From assembly GCA_038209555.1 (NCBI GenBank), contig JBBQXP010000001.1, positions 1-64,000 on the forward strand: a stretch of 64,000 nucleotides of DNA, given 5' to 3'. Made by a program: the position numbers and the translations under genes. This DNA comes from DASQGA01 sp038209555 (GTDB lineage Bacteria > Actinomycetota > Thermoleophilia > Gaiellales > Gaiellaceae). Below the pieces are notes generated by a model. The model did not search any database, had not been told where the DNA came from, and saw nothing but the letters and a program-made list of their open reading frames with translations. Shown here in pieces: positions 22,523 through 29,661 of the stretch (position 1 is the stretch's first letter; the number at the start of each line of letters is the position of its first letter).

Positions 22523-24052
22523 ATGGCGACGCCCATACCCCTCGAGCGGCTCGAGCATGCGATCGGCGAGGCGGCCGGCTCGCCCGTAACGCTCGAACGT
22601 CCGCGCGACCCCGCGCACGGCGACTACGCAACGAACGTCGCGCTTCAGGTCGCCGGGCAGCGGGGCCGCTCGCCGCTGGAGCTGGCGGAGGAGCTCGCGG
22701 CCTCGGCTGCGGGCCTTCCCGAGGTCGCGTCTGCGTCCGCAGCCGCGCCCGGGTTCGTCAACCTGACACTGACTCCCGCGGTCTTCGGCGACCTCCTGGA
22801 CGAGATGCTGGAGGCGGGACGCGACTACGGGGGCGGCTCGGAGGCGTCGCGGCCGCAACGGATCCAGGTCGAGATGGTCTCGGCGAACCCGACGGGCCCG
22901 ATCACCGTCGCAGGCGGCCGAAACGGCGCCTACGGAGACTCAGTCGCGCGCCTGCTCGAGTTCGCGGGCCACGAGGTCGAGCGCGAGTACTACTACAACG
23001 ACGCGGGTGGTCAGATGGATCGCTTTCGGGCGTCCGTCGAAGTGCGCAGGCGGGGTGAGGAGCTTCCCGAGGAGGGCTACCAGGGCGCATACATCGAAGA
23101 CCTGGCTCGCGAGGAAGGAGACCCGGTCCCGGCCATGCTCGCCCGAATCGAGGCGGCGCTCGAGCGCTTCCGCGTTCACTTCGACAGCTGGGCGAAACAG
23201 AGCGAGCTCGAGCACGCTCTGCCGGCGCTCCTGGAGCACCTCGATACGTACGAAAAGGACGGTGCTCTGTGGGTGCGGTCGACCGCCTACGGGGACGAGA
23301 AGGACCGTGTTCTCATCCGCTCGGCGGAGCGGAGCGGTCTCCCGACGTACGAGGCGGCCGACATCGCCTACTTGCGCGACAAGCTCGAGCGAGGGTTCGA
23401 CCGCATCATCTACGTGCTCGGCGCTGACCATCATGGCGTCGAGGGGTGGTACGCGGTCGTGGCGAAGATGCTCGGCTACGACCCGTCGGCGGTCGAGGTG
23501 CTCCTCTACCAGCTCGTCCACCTCACGAAGGGCGGCGAGCAGACCAAGATGTCGAAGCGCCGTGGCGACGTTGTCTTCCTCGAGGAGTTCATGGACGAGG
23601 TCGGAGTCGACGCCGCCCGGTGGTACCTCGTCCGCTCGAGCCCCGAGCAGTCGATGGAGATCGATCTCGACCTTGCCCGCGAGCGAAGCGTGAAGAACCC
23701 GGTGTTCTACGTCCAGTATGCGCATGCCCGGATCGCCGGGATCCTCAGGAACGCCGGGGGCGCAACCCCCGTGGCAGACCCTCCGGCCGAGCTCGCCCCG
23801 GAGGAGAGGGAGCTCGTGAAGCGGCTCGCGGACTTTCCCCAGGTGGTGGCTGACGCGGTGGAGCGGAGGACTCCGCACGCCATTCCCACGTACGCGATCC
23901 GCGTGGCGGACGACTTCCATCGCTTCTACCACGAGCACCGAGTCCTCGAGAGCGAGGCCGAGAGCTTCCGTCTCGGGCTCATCAGTGCGACGCAGAACGT
24001 GATCGCGCGCTCGCTCGACCTGATCGGGGTCGAAGCTCCCGAGCGCATGTAG
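22523..24052 (+). CDS. argS: Arginyl-tRNA synthetase with an unusual HIGH motif
   Basis: Charges tRNA-Arg. The 509-residue class I synthetase has the N-terminal Add1 domain (ERPRDPAHGDYATNVALQVA), the catalytic core, KMSKS as TKMSKRRGDVVFLEEF (residues about 342-346), and the anticodon-binding C-terminus ending QNVIARSLDLIGVEAPERM. The HIGH signature is odd: SANPTGPITVAGGRNGAYGD (residues 120-139) carries TVAGGR where most ArgRS have H-V/I-G-H-x-R, so neither His is present. Context on both sides is well conserved and the gene is otherwise intact, so this looks like a lineage variant, not decay. No other argS is visible here. Confidence 0.93.
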   Translation: MATPIPLERLEHAIGEAAGSPVTLERPRDPAHGDYATNVALQVAGQRGRSPLELAEELAASAAGLPEVASASAAAPGFVNLTLTPAVFGDLLDEMLEAGRDYGGGSEASRPQRIQVEMVSANPTGPITVAGGRNGAYGDSVARLLEFAGHEVEREYYYNDAGGQMDRFRASVEVRRRGEELPEEGYQGAYIEDLAREEGDPVPAMLARIEAALERFRVHFDSWAKQSELEHALPALLEHLDTYEKDGALWVRSTAYGDEKDRVLIRSAERSGLPTYEAADIAYLRDKLERGFDRIIYVLGADHHGVEGWYAVVAKMLGYDPSAVEVLLYQLVHLTKGGEQTKMSKRRGDVVFLEEFMDEVGVDAARWYLVRSSPEQSMEIDLDLARERSVKNPVFYVQYAHARIAGILRNAGGATPVADPPAELAPEERELVKRLADFPQVVADAVERRTPHAIPTYAIRVADDFHRFYHEHRVLESEAESFRLGLISATQNVIARSLDLIGVEAPERM

Positions 24053-24081
24053 CGTCGGGCCGAGCATCGAGGTCTCCTAGG

Positions 24082-25092
24082 ATGACCCGGTCGATGGCCA
24101 CCGGCACACCCACGATTCCGGATCGGAACCTCGCGCTCGAGCTCGTCCGCGTCACGGAGGCGGCCTCGCTCGGCTCCGCCCGCTGGATCGGCCGGGGTGA
24201 GAAAGAGTCGGCCGACCAGGCCGCCGTCGATGCGATGCGTCACATGCTCCAGACGGTGACGATGGCGGGCGTCGTCGTCATCGGCGAGGGGGAGAAGGAC
24301 GAAGCGCCGATGCTCTACAACGGCGAGGAGATCGGGAACGGCGAGCCGCCCGAGGTGGACGTCGCGGTCGACCCGCTCGAGGGGACGCGTCTCACCGCCC
24401 TCGGACAACCGAACGCGATCGCAGTGATCGCGGTCGCGGAGCGGGGAACGATGTTCTTTCCCGGGGCAGCGGTGTACATGGACAAGATCGCGTGCGGCCC
24501 CGAGATCGCCTCCGCCGTGGACATCACGGCTTCACCGGAGGAGAACGTGCTCCGTGCCGCGGAGGCGAAGGGCGTCAAGCCGACGGACATCCGCGTCGTG
24601 GTGCTCGACCGGGAACGGAACCAGGCGCTCATCGGGGGCCTGCGCGAGGCCGGGGCGCGGGTGCACCTGATCACGGACGGCGACGTCGCCCCGGCAATCG
24701 CAGCGGCGCGCTCCGCTTCGATCATCGACCTGATGATGGGCATCGGGGGCACCCCCGAGGGCGTCATCGCCGCCGCCGCCGTGACGTGCCTCGGCGGCGC
24801 AGTCCAGGGGAAGCTTTGGCCAAGGAACGACGAGGAGCGCCAGGAGCTCGTCGCGGCCGGCTACGACCTCGACCGGGTGCTCACCACCTCGGACCTGGTC
24901 GCGGGCGAGAACGTCTTCGTTGCGGCGACCGGCGTCACAGACGGCGCCCTCCTGCACGGGGTCCGCTACACGAAGGAAGGCGCTGTGACCGACTCGATCG
25001 TCATGCGATCCCGCTCGGGCACGGTCCGTCGCGTGGAGGCTTATCACGCATTCGAGAAGCTCTCCCGCTTCTCCGGCCGCGAGTATCGCTAG
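24082..25092 (+). CDS. glpX: Fructose-1,6-bisphosphatase, class II (GlpX)
   Basis: Hydrolyses fructose-1,6-bisphosphate in gluconeogenesis. The metal and substrate motifs VVIGEGEKDEAPMLYNGEEI (residues about 65-84) and VDPLEGTRLTALGQPNAI (residues 96-113, the Li-sensitive DPLEGT motif) are intact, as are ITDGDVAPAIAAA and MMGIGGTPEGVIAAAA. At 336 residues it is typical. It lies opposite the class I aldolase gene, so the two enzymes acting on the same metabolite are convergently arranged. A divergent paralogue lies at 57573-58553, where the DPLEGT motif reads DPLEGRS. Confidence 0.95.
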   Translation: MTRSMATGTPTIPDRNLALELVRVTEAASLGSARWIGRGEKESADQAAVDAMRHMLQTVTMAGVVVIGEGEKDEAPMLYNGEEIGNGEPPEVDVAVDPLEGTRLTALGQPNAIAVIAVAERGTMFFPGAAVYMDKIACGPEIASAVDITASPEENVLRAAEAKGVKPTDIRVVVLDRERNQALIGGLREAGARVHLITDGDVAPAIAAARSASIIDLMMGIGGTPEGVIAAAAVTCLGGAVQGKLWPRNDEERQELVAAGYDLDRVLTTSDLVAGENVFVAATGVTDGALLHGVRYTKEGAVTDSIVMRSRSGTVRRVEAYHAFEKLSRFSGREYR

Positions 25093-25231
25093 TCCGTTTC
25101 CGCACCGCGACCTCGAGTGGGAGGGGTGCTTCAACGTGCCCGACCTCGGCGGCCTGCGTACTCACGCAGGGGCCGTCCATGCCCGGCTGCTCGGCGGGCG
25201 AGGCAAGCCTTGCCCCTCCAGGGAATCGTAG
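25091..25231 (+). pseudogene. N-terminal remnant of a tyrosine-phosphatase-like protein
   Basis: Right after glpX an open frame without a start reads PFPHRDLEWEGCFNVPDLGG and LRTHAG. This matches the typical N-terminus of short actinobacterial protein-tyrosine phosphatases (W-E-G-C-F-N-x-R-D-L-G-G-L-R-T). After that it degenerates into arginine- and glycine-rich nonsense and stops at 25231, where GC-rich repeats begin. The catalytic CxxxxxR part is absent. I read it as the stump of a deleted gene. Confidence 0.6.
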
Positions 25232-25285
25232 GGGCGGTCTCGACCCGCCGGGCCAGGGATCGTAGGGGCGGGTCTTGACCCGCCC
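25225..25285. repeat. Two tandem REP-like inverted repeats (ATCGTAGGGGCGG...GACCCGCC)
   Basis: Copy 1 (about 25225-25248) and copy 2 (about 25259-25285) both begin ATCGTAGGGGCGG and end GACCCGCC. Copy 2 forms a perfect hairpin, GGGCGGGTC-TT-GACCCGCCC. Such GTAGGGGCGGGTCTTGACCC repeats look like dispersed intergenic palindromes. Here they separate convergent glpX and the aldolase gene and may act as a bidirectional terminator. Confidence 0.75.
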
Positions 25286-25290
25286 GGGGC

Positions 25291-26316
25291 CTAGGCCGCG
25301 ACTGCCGCTTCCATCTCCTCCGAGTAGGAGCCTGAGCGTGCCGCTCCGTTCAGGCGCGCCCGGTGGAGGTACGCCTCCTGGGCCGCGGCGACGTTCTCTT
25401 CTTTCCCGCGCCACGCCTTGAGGGCGGGCGCCTGGAGCGCGCGGCCGTAGGAGAAGCTGAGCTCCCACGGGTGCTCGCCCATTGCGTTCATGGCATTCAG
25501 GTGCGCTGTCGCGAGCTCGTCGCTCTGGCCGCCCGACAGGAAGACGATGCCCGGCACGGCCGCGGGTACGGTCGCCTTCAGGCACCGGATGGTCTGTTCG
25601 GCCACCTCCTGGACGCCTGCCTGCTTCGGGGCGTCCTTCCCGGACAGGACCATGTTCGGCTTCAAGAGCATGCCCTCGAGCTCCACACGCTGGAGGTAGA
25701 GCTCGTGGAAGACCGCATGCAAGGTCGCCGTAGTGACCTCGTAGCAGCGCTCGATCGTGTGATCCCCGTCCATCAGGACCTCGGGCTCGACGATCGGGAC
25801 GAGGTTGGCTTCCTGGGAGAGGACGGCGTAGCGCCCGAGCGCGTGTGCGTTCACGTGGATGGCGTACGGGGTGGGGAGGCCGTCGCCAATGTCGATCACG
25901 GCGCGCCACTTCGTGAAGCGGGCGCCGAGCTCGCGGTGTTCGTTCAGGCGTTCGCGCAGTCCGTCGAGGCCTTCGGTGACCGTCTCGCCCGGCGCCTTCG
26001 CCAGCGGCTTGGCTCCCTTGTCAACCTTGATCCCCGGCACGATTCCCTGACGCTCGAGCAGCTCGGGAAACGGTGTGCCGTCGGAAGCGCGCTGGCGGAT
26101 CGTCTCGTCGTACAGGATGACGCCGGAGATGTACTCCGCCGCACCCTCGGTCGCGAAGAGCAGCCCGCGGTAGGCGCGCCGCGTCTCCTCGGTCGACTCG
26201 ACGTCGATGGACTTGAAGCGCTTTTCGATCGTGCCCGTGCTCTCGTCCGCGGCAAGAATCCCCTTACCCTCGGCGACGAGCGTCTGCGCAATCTTTGCGA
26301 GCTCGCTGGCGGCCAT
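25291..26316 (-). CDS. fda: Fructose-bisphosphate aldolase, class I
   Basis: A Schiff-base aldolase of the animal/plant glycolytic family (341 residues). Seen: LVAEGKGILAADESTGTIEKRF near the N-terminus, FTKWRAVIDIGDG (active-site Lys of the first cluster), LVPIVEPEVLMDGDH, the Schiff-base Lys in GMLLKPNMVLSG, and VFLSGGQSDELATAHLNAMN. It cleaves fructose-1,6-bisphosphate and needs no metal, unlike the class II enzyme of most bacteria. I chose ATG 26316 (MAASELAKIAQ) with GGAGG upstream rather than the in-frame start at 26337. It faces glpX tail to tail. Confidence 0.95.
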   Translation of the reverse strand: MAASELAKIAQTLVAEGKGILAADESTGTIEKRFKSIDVESTEETRRAYRGLLFATEGAAEYISGVILYDETIRQRASDGTPFPELLERQGIVPGIKVDKGAKPLAKAPGETVTEGLDGLRERLNEHRELGARFTKWRAVIDIGDGLPTPYAIHVNAHALGRYAVLSQEANLVPIVEPEVLMDGDHTIERCYEVTTATLHAVFHELYLQRVELEGMLLKPNMVLSGKDAPKQAGVQEVAEQTIRCLKATVPAAVPGIVFLSGGQSDELATAHLNAMNAMGEHPWELSFSYGRALQAPALKAWRGKEENVAAAQEAYLHRARLNGAARSGSYSEEMEAAVAA

Positions 26317-26431
26317 GGCTCTCCTCCCTGTCCGCATCCGTTTCAGGAGCAGTATCCCGCTTTGACGATCTTCATGCCCGCGGCCGCGGCCCTTCCCTCC
26401 GCGGGGGAGAATCGATTACGATGACACCTTG

Positions 26432-26462
26432 CGAGGGGCGGCTTTGCGGCAGTCGCCCCTCG
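26432..26462 (-). terminator. Hairpin terminator downstream of the Flp pilin gene
   Basis: CGAGGGGCG and CGCCCCTCG pair across a 13-nt loop immediately after the pilin stop codon (26478). A T-rich stretch follows on the plus side (GTTCTCTT), so the hairpin may also act in the plus direction. Confidence 0.6.
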
Positions 26463-26477
26463 TTCTCTTGGGCGCGG

Positions 26478-26636
26478 TTAGCTCAGGTAGCCCGCGACGG
26501 TCGCGAGGCGGTTCTGGAAGGCCTCCGAAAGGAGCGCCAGGGCTGCCACGATGGTCGGCGTGATGACCGCGAGCACGATCGCGTACTCGGACATCGTTTG
26601 GCCGGTCTCGTCTCGGTAGTCCACGAATCGCTGCAT
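26478..26636 (-). CDS. Flp/Fap-type class IVb pilin (52 aa)
   Basis: ATG 26636, with GGAGG 5 nt upstream, opens a 52-codon frame. The product begins MQRFVDYRDETGQTMSEYAI, then has the hydrophobic helix VLAVITPTIVAALALLSEAF, and ends QNRLATVAGYLS. The G-x-T-x-x-E-Y pattern preceding the hydrophobic helix, with Glu at position +5 and Tyr at +6, is the hallmark of Flp prepilins processed by a TadV/CpaA peptidase and assembled by a Tad secretion system. No tad/cpa genes are near, so this is an orphan pilin whose machinery must lie elsewhere. Confidence 0.85.
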   Translation of the reverse strand: MQRFVDYRDETGQTMSEYAIVLAVITPTIVAALALLSEAFQNRLATVAGYLS

Positions 26637-26731
26637 GCTTTCCTCCGATCCGGGCGGGCCGCACGCCGCTTCGTCCTCGAAGTGTGCCGGTAAGGGAGAT
26701 TTCCGACATCCCCCGGTAGAATGACTTGCGC

Positions 26732-26804
26732 GCGGACGTAGCTCAGTTGGTAGAGCATCAGCTTCCCAAGCTGAGGGTCGCCGGTTCGAACCCGGTCGTC
26801 CGCT
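26732..26804 (+). tRNA. tRNA-Gly (anticodon CCC)
   Basis: A 73-nt cloverleaf: acceptor GCGGACG pairing with CGTCCGC, D-arm GCTC...GAGC, anticodon stem TCAGC/GCTGA with loop TTCCCAA (anticodon CCC, reading GGG), and a T-arm with GGTTCGAACC. CCA is not encoded. It is followed by a clear rho-independent terminator. Confidence 0.97.
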
Positions 26805-26810
26805 CTCTGA

Positions 26811-26836
26811 AACCCCGCGTGTGCGGGGTTTTCGTT
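26811..26836 (+). terminator. Rho-independent terminator after tRNA-Gly
   Basis: AACCCCGC and GCGGGGTT form an 8-bp stem with a GTGT loop, followed by TTTTCGTTT. Confidence 0.9.
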
Positions 26837-26903
26837 TATTGAAGCGGGCTAGAGCCGCAGCACGGTCCCGGATGTGTCCCGAGAAGTCGCCGCATAGACC
26901 TTG

Positions 26904-26909
26904 TAAGGT
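26904..26909 (+). promoter_or_regulatory. Putative -10 element TAAGGT for the cupin gene
   Basis: TAAGGT ends 7 nt before ATG 26917. No Shine-Dalgarno precedes the ATG, so a leaderless mRNA is likely. Confidence 0.35.
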
Positions 26910-26916
26910 CCGCTAA

Positions 26917-27486
26917 ATGGTTCCCGAGGCCCCGCTCGAACAGAGAGAAGGCGGGCTCGTGCCCAGCGGGGAGGGATGGTTCGTCGTGAACGCGCGGGAG
27001 GCCCGCTGGCGCCGTGCCGACGGACGAGGGGCGCAGGTCTCCTTCGATGGGTGGCCGGATGGGTATTTCCCGCAGGTCGGAATCGCTCTCTTCGTGCTCG
27101 GGCCCGGTGAGCCGATCGGGATGTACCACTGGGAAGCCGATCAGGAGGACTTTCTCGTGCTCTCGGGCGAGGCGCTCCTGCTCATCGAAGGTGGCGAACG
27201 GCCTTTGCGCCAGTGGGACTTCGTCCACTGTCCGCCCGGGACGAAGCACATCATTCTCGGCGCCGGGGACGGGCCTTGCGCCGTGCTCGCACTCGGCGCG
27301 CGGGAGCATCAGGACACTGACGAGTGGGGCGCCTACACCGTGGATGAGGCTGCGCTCCGCCACGGCGCCGGGATCGATCAGGAGACGACCGAGGCGGAGG
27401 AGGCCTACGCGACGCTCCCGAATCGCGAGCCGACGCGGTACCGCGAGGGCTGGCTTCCCGGTCCTGAGAACCGCTCGGTCGGGTGA
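26917..27486 (+). CDS. Cupin-domain protein (189 aa)
   Basis: The middle of the protein contains the conserved cupin motifs: GEPIGMYHWEADQEDFLVLS (motif 1, with His, Glu and a second acidic residue in place of the first His pair), then GEALLLIEGGERPLRQWDFV and HCPPGTKHIILGAG (motif 2, with His). A C-terminal tail ends YREGWLPGPEN. The fold implies metal-dependent binding of a small ligand, but the substrate is unknown. It is cytoplasmic. The gene is convergent with the nickel permease and shows no operon partner. Confidence 0.8.
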   Translation: MVPEAPLEQREGGLVPSGEGWFVVNAREARWRRADGRGAQVSFDGWPDGYFPQVGIALFVLGPGEPIGMYHWEADQEDFLVLSGEALLLIEGGERPLRQWDFVHCPPGTKHIILGAGDGPCAVLALGAREHQDTDEWGAYTVDEAALRHGAGIDQETTEAEEAYATLPNREPTRYREGWLPGPENRSVG

Positions 27487-27573
27487 CGCAGAGGCGAGGT
27501 ACGCCGAGCGTGAACGAATCGTCGGGCTCGTGAGAGCGAGAGCACGGAAGCTCATGATGTACCCGGGACGTCT

Positions 27574-28305
27574 TCATACGTAGGGGACGAGGCTAAGCGC
27601 GCCCAGGGAGTACCACACCCCGAAGGCGAGGCTTGCCGCCCCGAGCGGGGCTGCAGGGAACGAGCTCCGCCAGCGGAAAAGCGTCAGGCCGAAGAACCCT
27701 GAGAAGGCGGTCATCGCCGCCGCCGTGCCTGTGGCGAGCAAGACCAGCGCCGTGACGGCGACGGGCCGCGAGTGGATCGAAGCGACGAGGAGGATGCCGA
27801 CACCCGCGCTCCCTCCGGCGCCGTGGGCGATTCCGATGCAGAGGACGCCGAGGGCCGACCTGCGGCGGTGCGCGTGGAGGTGGCCCCCCGTGCCCGCGTG
27901 CGAGTGCAGGTGGGCATGATGCACGCGTCCCTCGTGCGTGTGCGCGTGCACGTGGAAGGCTCCCGCGCGGCAGCGCAGGAGCAGGCGGACGGCGAGCCCG
28001 ATGATGACGAGGCCGATGAGCACCTCTGCGGCTCGCTCGGCCCGGGCCGGCAACGCGTGCCCGAACAGGATGAGCGGAGTTCCGAGCGCGATCAGGGTCA
28101 ATCCGTGGCCGACTCCCCAGGCAAACCCGAGGCGAGCGCCGGTCCGCGCGTTTCCCTCTTCCCCGCCGGCTACGAAAGCGGTGACGGCGGCGATGTGATC
28201 CGGGTCGGTGGCGTGGCGCAGGCCGAGCAGAACAGCGACGAGCAAGACGAGCGGCAGGGTCGCGCCGTCGGAGAGTCCGGCGAGGAGGCCGTCGAGTCCG
28301 CCCAT
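27574..28305 (-). CDS. Nickel/cobalt permease-like membrane protein
   Basis: About six or seven membrane spans. The signature LLGLRHATDPDHIAAVTAFV (H-x4-D-H) in the first span and LGFAWGVGHGLTLIALG match NiCoT/HoxN-type transporters. A histidine-rich cytoplasmic loop (FHVHAHTHEGRVHHAHLHSH) could collect metal. The gene begins 3 bp after the stop of the guanidine-hydrolase-like gene on the same strand, so they form one operon. Because guanidine hydrolase is a nickel enzyme, nickel uptake is the natural role. Cobalt or other divalent metals cannot be excluded. Confidence 0.85.
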   Translation of the reverse strand: MGGLDGLLAGLSDGATLPLVLLVAVLLGLRHATDPDHIAAVTAFVAGGEEGNARTGARLGFAWGVGHGLTLIALGTPLILFGHALPARAERAAEVLIGLVIIGLAVRLLLRCRAGAFHVHAHTHEGRVHHAHLHSHAGTGGHLHAHRRRSALGVLCIGIAHGAGGSAGVGILLVASIHSRPVAVTALVLLATGTAAAMTAFSGFFGLTLFRWRSSFPAAPLGAASLAFGVWYSLGALSLVPYV

Positions 28306-28308
28306 CGC

Positions 28309-29478
28309 TCAGACCGATGGGGACTCGGGCGACTGCTGTGCCTGCTCTTCCGTCCGCTTCTCCTTCCCACGCCGCGCGCCGAGCTTGCCCTCGGCGACGA
28401 GTGTGCCGAGCACGTCCATGACCGCCCGGCAGGCAAGCTGTGCCGTCATGTCGCTCACGTCGTAGGGCGGCGCCACCTCGACGACCTCCATGCCGCAGAT
28501 GCCCTCCCGGGCGATCAGTCGCAGGAGCTTGAGTGCTTCGCGCGGCAGGAGGCCGCCCGGCTCGGGAGAGCCGGTGCCGGGAACGAAGCCGGCATCGACA
28601 CTGTCGATGTCGAAGGAGAGGAAGACCGCATCCGCGTCCTTCCAGGCGACTTCGAGGGCGACCTCCGCCGCCCGCTCGACGCCGACCTCCTCGATGTCGG
28701 TGATCGTGAGCACGGTCGTCCGGCGGTCGCGCGCAACCTTGACGCCCGGTCGCGATCCGTACCAGCCGCCGATGCCCATCTGGACGAGGTTGGCCGGTGG
28801 GGCGTTCTCGATGTTGGTCGCGTGGAACCACGGCGTCGTGTGCATCCGCTCGTCCATGTCGCGCTCCTGGATGTCCAGGTGACGGTCGAGGTGGATGATC
28901 CCCACGCGGCCGTCGATGTGAGGTGCGATCGCGCGGACGTCGGGGTAGCCGATCGAGTGGTCGCCGCCCAGGACGACCGGGAAGACCCCCTCGCTGACGA
29001 CCCACGAGACAGCTCGGTCGATCTGGTCGAAGCTCTTCTCGAGGTTGGAAGGGATGACGAAGACGTCGCCGAGGTCGACGAGGTCGAGCTCCTCCTCGAG
29101 GTCGACGGCCATGTCGACCGAATACGAATCGTAAAGAGCCGAGATGCGTCGGATCGCTTGCGGTCCAAAGCGGCAGCCGGCGCGATAGGTCGTCCCCATG
29201 TCGAAGGGCGCGCCGAGAACCGCTACCTCGTGCTTGCTCACCTCGTGGACGTCCTCGAGATAGGGAGCCTTCCGAAACGTGTTGATCCCGGCGAACGCAG
29301 GCTGCTGACCCCGTGCGAAGGTGGAGATCGTCCGGTCGTTGACCGAGGGCGCGGCCTCGAGGCCGAGCTCGAGCCCCCGCTCGATCGCCTCCCGTTGCTT
29401 CCGGTCCGAAATGTCCGCCAGCCTGCGCAGGTTGCGCGTGCCCCGGAACTGCCCGTCGTGCGGTTTGTCGTCGGCCAT
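28309..29478 (-). CDS. gdmH: Ureohydrolase, probable nickel-dependent guanidine hydrolase
   Basis: An arginase/agmatinase-fold enzyme of 389 residues, much longer than agmatinase (about 310) because of an N-terminal extension (FRGTRNLRRLADISDRKQRE onwards). Metal ligands: GGDHSIGYPD (171-180), LDRHLDIQ (D198, H200, D202; most agmatinases have DAHxD) and SFDIDSVDAGFVPGTG. The extension, the D-R-H-x-D motif and RMHTTPWFHATNIENAPPAN are what I recall of the guanidine hydrolase family (Sll1077-like), which cleaves guanidine to urea and ammonia using Ni2+. Adjacent nickel permease and divergent glutamine-synthetase-like genes support nitrogen release and capture. The alternative is an agmatinase or another guanidino hydrolase. 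Confidence 0.8.
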   Translation of the reverse strand: MADDKPHDGQFRGTRNLRRLADISDRKQREAIERGLELGLEAAPSVNDRTISTFARGQQPAFAGINTFRKAPYLEDVHEVSKHEVAVLGAPFDMGTTYRAGCRFGPQAIRRISALYDSYSVDMAVDLEEELDLVDLGDVFVIPSNLEKSFDQIDRAVSWVVSEGVFPVVLGGDHSIGYPDVRAIAPHIDGRVGIIHLDRHLDIQERDMDERMHTTPWFHATNIENAPPANLVQMGIGGWYGSRPGVKVARDRRTTVLTITDIEEVGVERAAEVALEVAWKDADAVFLSFDIDSVDAGFVPGTGSPEPGGLLPREALKLLRLIAREGICGMEVVEVAPPYDVSDMTAQLACRAVMDVLGTLVAEGKLGARRGKEKRTEEQAQQSPESPSV

Positions 29479-29505
29479 GAGGCGCCTCCTGGTCGGGTCC
29501 CGGTA

Positions 29506-29524
29506 TTGTCATAACAAGTTGACA
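29506..29524. promoter_or_regulatory. Inverted repeats in the gdmH/GS divergent promoter region
   Basis: TGTCA (29507-29511) and TGACA (29520-29524) form an inverted repeat with an 8-bp centre, and nested TTGT...ACAA (29506-29517) overlaps it. It lies 30-50 bp before the gdmH ATG, in the 183-bp region shared with the divergent ligase gene, so it may be an operator for both, possibly for the GntR protein encoded at 37667-38512. Confidence 0.4.
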
Positions 29525-29661
29525 CACGAGACACAAGGGTCCAGCCTGAATTCTTTTGCAGCGCACCCCGACGGCTCTTGATTTTCGCGCTGAGTGTGTC
29601 GTATCGTTGCTCCGACCTTCCGCCCGGGTGCGCGGCGTTGCGAGGAGAGGAGCTTCCAGGA

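Noticed and set aside
29479..29661. Guanidine riboswitch ahead of gdmH or the ligase gene
   Set aside because: I looked for the conserved cores of guanidine-I, -II and -III in both directions and saw none. A covariance-model search would settle it.
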